From: Erythrocercus mccallii
Taxonomy: Eukaryota > Chordata > Aves > Passeriformes > Dicruridae
Direction: 5' to 3'
Assembly: GCA_013397435.1 (NCBI GenBank)
Contig: VZRG01000357.1
Span: 325,793 to 389,792, forward strand
DNA: 64,000 nt
Shown here piece by piece: positions 60,201 to 64,000 of this stretch. Every line of letters begins with the position of its first letter. Position 1 is the first letter of the stretch. The position numbers and the translations under genes were made by a program. Below the pieces are notes generated by a model. It was not told the origin of the DNA. It did not search any database and worked only from the letters and a program-made list of their open reading frames with translations.

Positions 60201-63200
60201 AATAGTCCCATTTGTTTTTAGCCAAAACTTTTGCACTTCAGTTCTGTTGTTCAGGTTTGAAAATTATCTGCCAGCCTGGATGAAAGTGGTGAAAAAATGC
60301 AAATAAAACCAGCCAATTTTAAAACATATTTTAAGGCACTTATGTTTATTTTTTTTGGTTGTTTTTCACCTGTGCAATCGAGGTGCCCTTGGAATAAGTA
60401 TAATATCCTCTTACCTGCCCTGTTATTTCTTGATCCCCTGGGTTTAAACAATTGCTGCTTCTTCAGTGTTAGCCTATAGTAGATGCCTCCACTTTGTTTT
60501 TTATGGCTTGTTAGTAAAAGTTCTTTGTTTCACCTTTAATTTAGTTGGTTTTGCACATCTTATGAATCTGGCAGAAAGCTCTCCTGAGCACTGTTTGGGA
60601 GGATCTCATGATGGGGAGGATTGTGCTGTCAGTGTTTCTGGGCTGTGTCTGTTACCATTCCTGCAGCTGCCTGTAAGCTGTTCAGGGCAGGAGCACTCAC
60701 TCGCTCTCTGTAGCAGATCATAACCCAGCGTGAGGAGTTTTGCTCAATGGCTGGGATTTATGGCACAGTTATTTAATGAGGATGGCAGGAACCCCTGACC
60801 TCCTGGCAGAAGAAGGGTCATTCTTTTTCTATGTAAGGGTCAGCAAAGCTCTTCAATAGCTTTGGGCAAGGTGTCACAGTGGGAAATGTAAAACTCTCTT
60901 TGAGCCTGGACTGGTGAGTCCAGTCCAGTGACCTCAAGTGGCCATTCAAGGACTGTTTATATTTATGCAGAGATATTCATGATTAGCAAGTATTAAAGCC
61001 AATCCTGTAAGTAGTAATATGTCTTAATTCTGTGTCTGCAGTTGTGTCTTACTGAAACACAGAATCCATTCATGCTGTAATCTTGGCAAAACAGCTCCTT
61101 CTGTTTGGCTGGAAGCTGGAAAAGATCATGTAGGAGTCATGCGTTTTACAACTGCAGAACAAACTGCAGGGGAAAGGTGTGTGCTCCTACCCTTTCCTTG
61201 GTTTTTTCAGCCAACCTTTCCTGTATGGAGAGAACATATGGGTGGCTGTAAGACATGTTTGTGTCTCCATTGCATAAATCCCTCAATAATAGGTGTAATC
61301 AGAGTTGGACATGGATCAGTTACCATTGTCCAGCATTGGTGCCTGCTTTTTCATTGGCTCCTTTGATTTTATTTTTTGTCTTTGATATTTAATGCATTTA
61401 TGGCTGTTGCTGGTTATTGGGTGGCATGAGCATTATGCTAATGAATAAAGTGAGTCAGACCAAGGCTTCAGAATTGGTATAAGTGGATAAGAGTAGAATA
61501 GTGCTAGTCTAGAAAAGTTTGAGATTTTTTTTTATTGTTCTATAGGTAAGTAGTTGTCTGACAGTCTGTCAGAACTTGAGATGTTTTCTTTTTAGAATAG
61601 ATTTTTTTTTCCCGAGTGAATAATTGTCAAAATGCAACAGAGTTTCTACAGGTTTTTTTTTCAGAGCATTTTGGTAAAACACAATAGAAGTTTTCAGGAC
61701 AATGTAGACTTCACCCTTTCAAGTCCTCATTTTGAAGTTTGAGCTACACGTAGAGCCTTGAACAATTACATTTAGCACTCACAGATGAGATTACATGGCT
61801 GAAACCAGTCTTTGATTAATAAAAAACCAGAATTCCGTGTAGCTTTTAAGGGCCTTAGACATGGAGAGTGGATGTGTCTGGTATTTATGCTTTAGAGTAA
61901 AACAGGAGGCTCAGTGTAGTGTAAGCATGTCTTGCAAAACTGCTGCTCCAATTCTAACTTCCAAATACTGGTCCTGGAGGTAAAGTTTCTGAAAAGAAGC
62001 AGTGAGACAGTAAAATTATGGGGTTTGTGATGTTTATGAAAACACAGATTTGATAGAGATATTGCTACTCCTTGCTCTTTTGGGAGTCCCTCTTTTCAAA
62101 GTAAAATGCCAACCCTGTCTTTCTCTCAGTGTTGTTTGTTTTCATTAAACCATGTTAGCATCTCTTTCCTTGCTAACATCCCTCCTGTGTTCCATGAGTA
62201 TCAACTGCTTGCACTCAAAGGTATTTTGATTATATGTGGATATGTTAATTAGACCAGTTGTGCTTAGTTTGGGTTTGCTTTTGAGGTTTGGATTTCTTTC
62301 AGTCTTGAAGGTTTTTTTAATTTCTCCTGCTTTGCCTGTTGTTTTTACCTGCTTTTTTTTTAATATGATAAAGTTGTTACACCAAAATATATATGTTTGT
62401 AATGTGAAAACCTTAAAGCCTTTTGTAAAATTTGACTGTTCTCTTAGCTGTATCTTAAAGCAGTTTTGTGAGGTCAGGAGGTGTAGCACTTAAAAGTTTG
62501 TCTGGAATGGATAAAACATAACCTGGGATCAGTGGCCCATTAAAACCCTGGAACTAAGTATATAGATAATTTATTCACCAGACCAAAGGTAGAGTAGCTT
62601 TGAGCTTGAGTTTGTAAGAAAGCAGAAATTATTTTGCCAGGTCACCCTGTCTCTGATCTTGCTTCAAACATTTCTTTTTGTTTATGGATGAAGTTAGGCT
62701 GCTGGGTAGGGAAATTTTCAATCTCTTGCACAATTATGCCATTATGTGATTTAATATCTGTCCACCTGACTGTCACACTTGCTGTGCCTTTCTCGTATAA
62801 ATTTCTGCACTGATCTGGTTAATTAGAAGATTAAACCATTTTTGCATGTTAGATTTGGCTCATTTTTAATAACTGTCCTCAAGCAGCATAAAATTTATGA
62901 TGTATTTAGTGGCTTTGCATAGAACTAAAAATGCATGTGCATTTTAATTTAACAGACTCTAAGAAAAGAAACAGTAGGCTTGTACAAGAAATAATCATAT
63001 ACACAGTAACCAAAATTTTTTATGGAGAATCACACAATATTAGAACACTTCTAATTTTCAGCTGTAGAAATCCAATATAACTTGTGTACCATTCTGGATA
63101 TTTTCATCAGACCTGCATTGGAAAGTGAATTTTTTTTTTTTAGTTTCTGTTAATTTGAAGGAGCGGGGTCCATTTTCATTTGGAACATTGTTTTGTTTAA

Positions 63201-63849
63201 ATAAATGTTCTCTGTTTTAGAGAGAACTGGAAAGTAAATTCCAGAAGCATTTGAGTAGCATCCAGAATACAAATTTAGTATTTTCAAATTTATCCAATCC
63301 TATTCTCATTCTGCCCATCATTTACTGAATTGAAACTGGGAGGTATTTGAGGAACAAAGTAAAGGGATAAATACCTAGAGGAATGGGCTTGAGATGCAGG
63401 GTTATTTTTGTTGTTGTTTGGTTGGGATTTTTTTACAGCGTGGCACTGACAGTTATAAAAAGATGAAAAAAAAAATTAGGATTTTACTGTTCCTATTATT
63501 TGAATCTCGTAGTAACCAAGGTTTGCATCATAGTCAATTCAGTGATAAAATGTCAATCTGTGTGCAGAAGTATGTACTAATCAGATGGAGGCTCTCACTG
63601 GAGTTTCAATATTCCCTTAAATATTACAGCAAATTCATTTTCTAAATAGATTTTACTTTATTATTTATTACGTAGTACATATATTTTTATTGAAAAAAAT
63701 TGCCAAGCTCTTAAATGTTCACTGAATTATATATGAGCACAATGTAGAAATTTGTAGAAAGGGGCTTTTAAAGAAAGCTTTGCTTTTGATACTGTTTACA
63801 AGAGATTTATTTTTTTGAGGCTGCATGTCCTCTGGTTTTTGTGATTTAG
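57240..63849 (+). other. RBM33: RBM33 intron 6
   Basis: A 6.6-kb AT-rich intron with no clear CR1, SINE or LTR, unlike intron 1. Two stretches (about 61,230-61,500 and 62,700-62,960) are non-repetitive and hold clustered homeodomain/POU-type motifs. These could be regulatory, but conservation was not tested. A short (TA)n lies at about 57,894-57,905. A perfect small inverted repeat, CTGGACT-GGTG-AGTCCAG, lies at about 60,905-60,922. Confidence 0.8.
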
Positions 63850-64000
63850 GCAGCTATTGGGTCTCTGGAACTTCAAGAAGAAACAAAAGAAGAATCTGAT
63901 GAAGAGGAGGATGATGATGGGGAGTCTGGACGATTACGTTTCAAAACTGAACGGAAAGAAGGAACGATCATCAGGCTCTCAGATGTGACAAGAGAAAGGA
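63850..64000 (+). CDS. RBM33: RBM33 coding exon 7 (partial, cut by window edge)
   Basis: The exon encodes residues 215-264 and continues past the end of the window. It begins AAIGSLELQEETKEESDEEE, with more acidic residues, then changes to basic-mixed GRLRFKTERKEGTIIRLSD and VTRER. The second half is one of the most conserved RBM33 blocks in my memory of the family. ESDEEE is another candidate CK2 site. The acceptor is GTGATTTAG|G. A competing AG four bases downstream would shift frame and is unlikely to be used productively. Confidence 0.95.

Larger units (their letters stand above)
35796..64000 (+). other. RBM33: RBM33 gene, 5' part (seven coding exons, truncated by window edge)
   Basis: The spliced product reads as the N-terminus of RBM33. 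Signature blocks are DDDFDQFDKPGAERSWRRRA, DLLGEDLL, NQSDLSDEELNDDLLQSDNE, LTEDQIEY, EINEPLDEF and GRLRFKTERKEGTIIRLSD, which match the mammalian protein as I remember it. All six introns are GT-AG and every junction keeps frame (splice phases 1, 2, 0, 2, 0, 0). About 264 residues are covered, against roughly 1,170 for the human protein. The proline-rich middle and the C-terminal RRM must therefore lie to the right of the window. Published work places RBM33 in the nucleus, in NXF1-linked export of GC-rich RNAs and in ALKBH5-dependent m6A removal; none of that can be read from this part. Identification is firm. The 5' UTR and transcription start are inferred only. Confidence 0.96.

Noticed and set aside
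1..64000. CRISPR arrays, operons, phage or other prokaryotic systems
   Set aside because: There are no regularly spaced direct repeats and no dense gene clusters; spliced RBM33 and CR1 elements show vertebrate nuclear DNA.

Overview
The window is avian genomic DNA, most likely from a passerine. The bird call rests on several CR1 LINE 3' ends and on a compact AT-rich layout with one large-intron gene. The passerine call rests mainly on one element at about 21,598-21,730. It looks like a tRNA-Ile-derived SINE with a CR1 tail, as in the TguSINE1 family described from passerines. No prokaryotic features are present.

The only protein-coding gene I can support is RBM33 (RNA-binding motif protein 33) on the + strand. 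It starts in a CpG island at about 35.2-36.18 kb and runs off the right edge. Seven coding exons fit together in phase: 35796-35823, 46403-46481, 51357-51405, 53241-53317, 55746-56046, 57132-57239 and 63850-64000 (partial). Together they encode about 264 residues of the conserved, very acidic N-terminal region. The proline-rich middle and C-terminal RRM known for the family would lie beyond position 64,000. RBM33 is reported in the literature as a nuclear RNA-binding protein that promotes export of GC-rich transcripts and works with the m6A demethylase ALKBH5.

From 1 to about 34.7 kb I find no gene. This is probably the spacer upstream of RBM33; in amniotes I recall, EN2/CNPY1 lie on that side and SHH lies beyond the 3' end. 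It holds CR1 fragments, the SINE, one likely solo LTR, several microsatellites and some AT-rich non-repetitive stretches that could be conserved noncoding elements. A CR1 3' end (34.70-35.18 kb) abuts the CpG island from the left. A second CR1 3' end in opposite orientation (36.20-36.34 kb) closes it on the right.

The RBM33 5' end is the richest part. It has GC boxes, two YY1-like motifs, two upstream ORFs (one only three codons long), a 105-bp run of N inside the island, and a perfect 17-bp tandem duplication that builds a canonical G-quadruplex motif 58 nt into intron 1. I found no clear evidence of a wholly new biological system. The best leads are the RBM33 leader and intron-1 architecture, the decayed tRNA-Ile SINE, and the candidate enhancer-like blocks.
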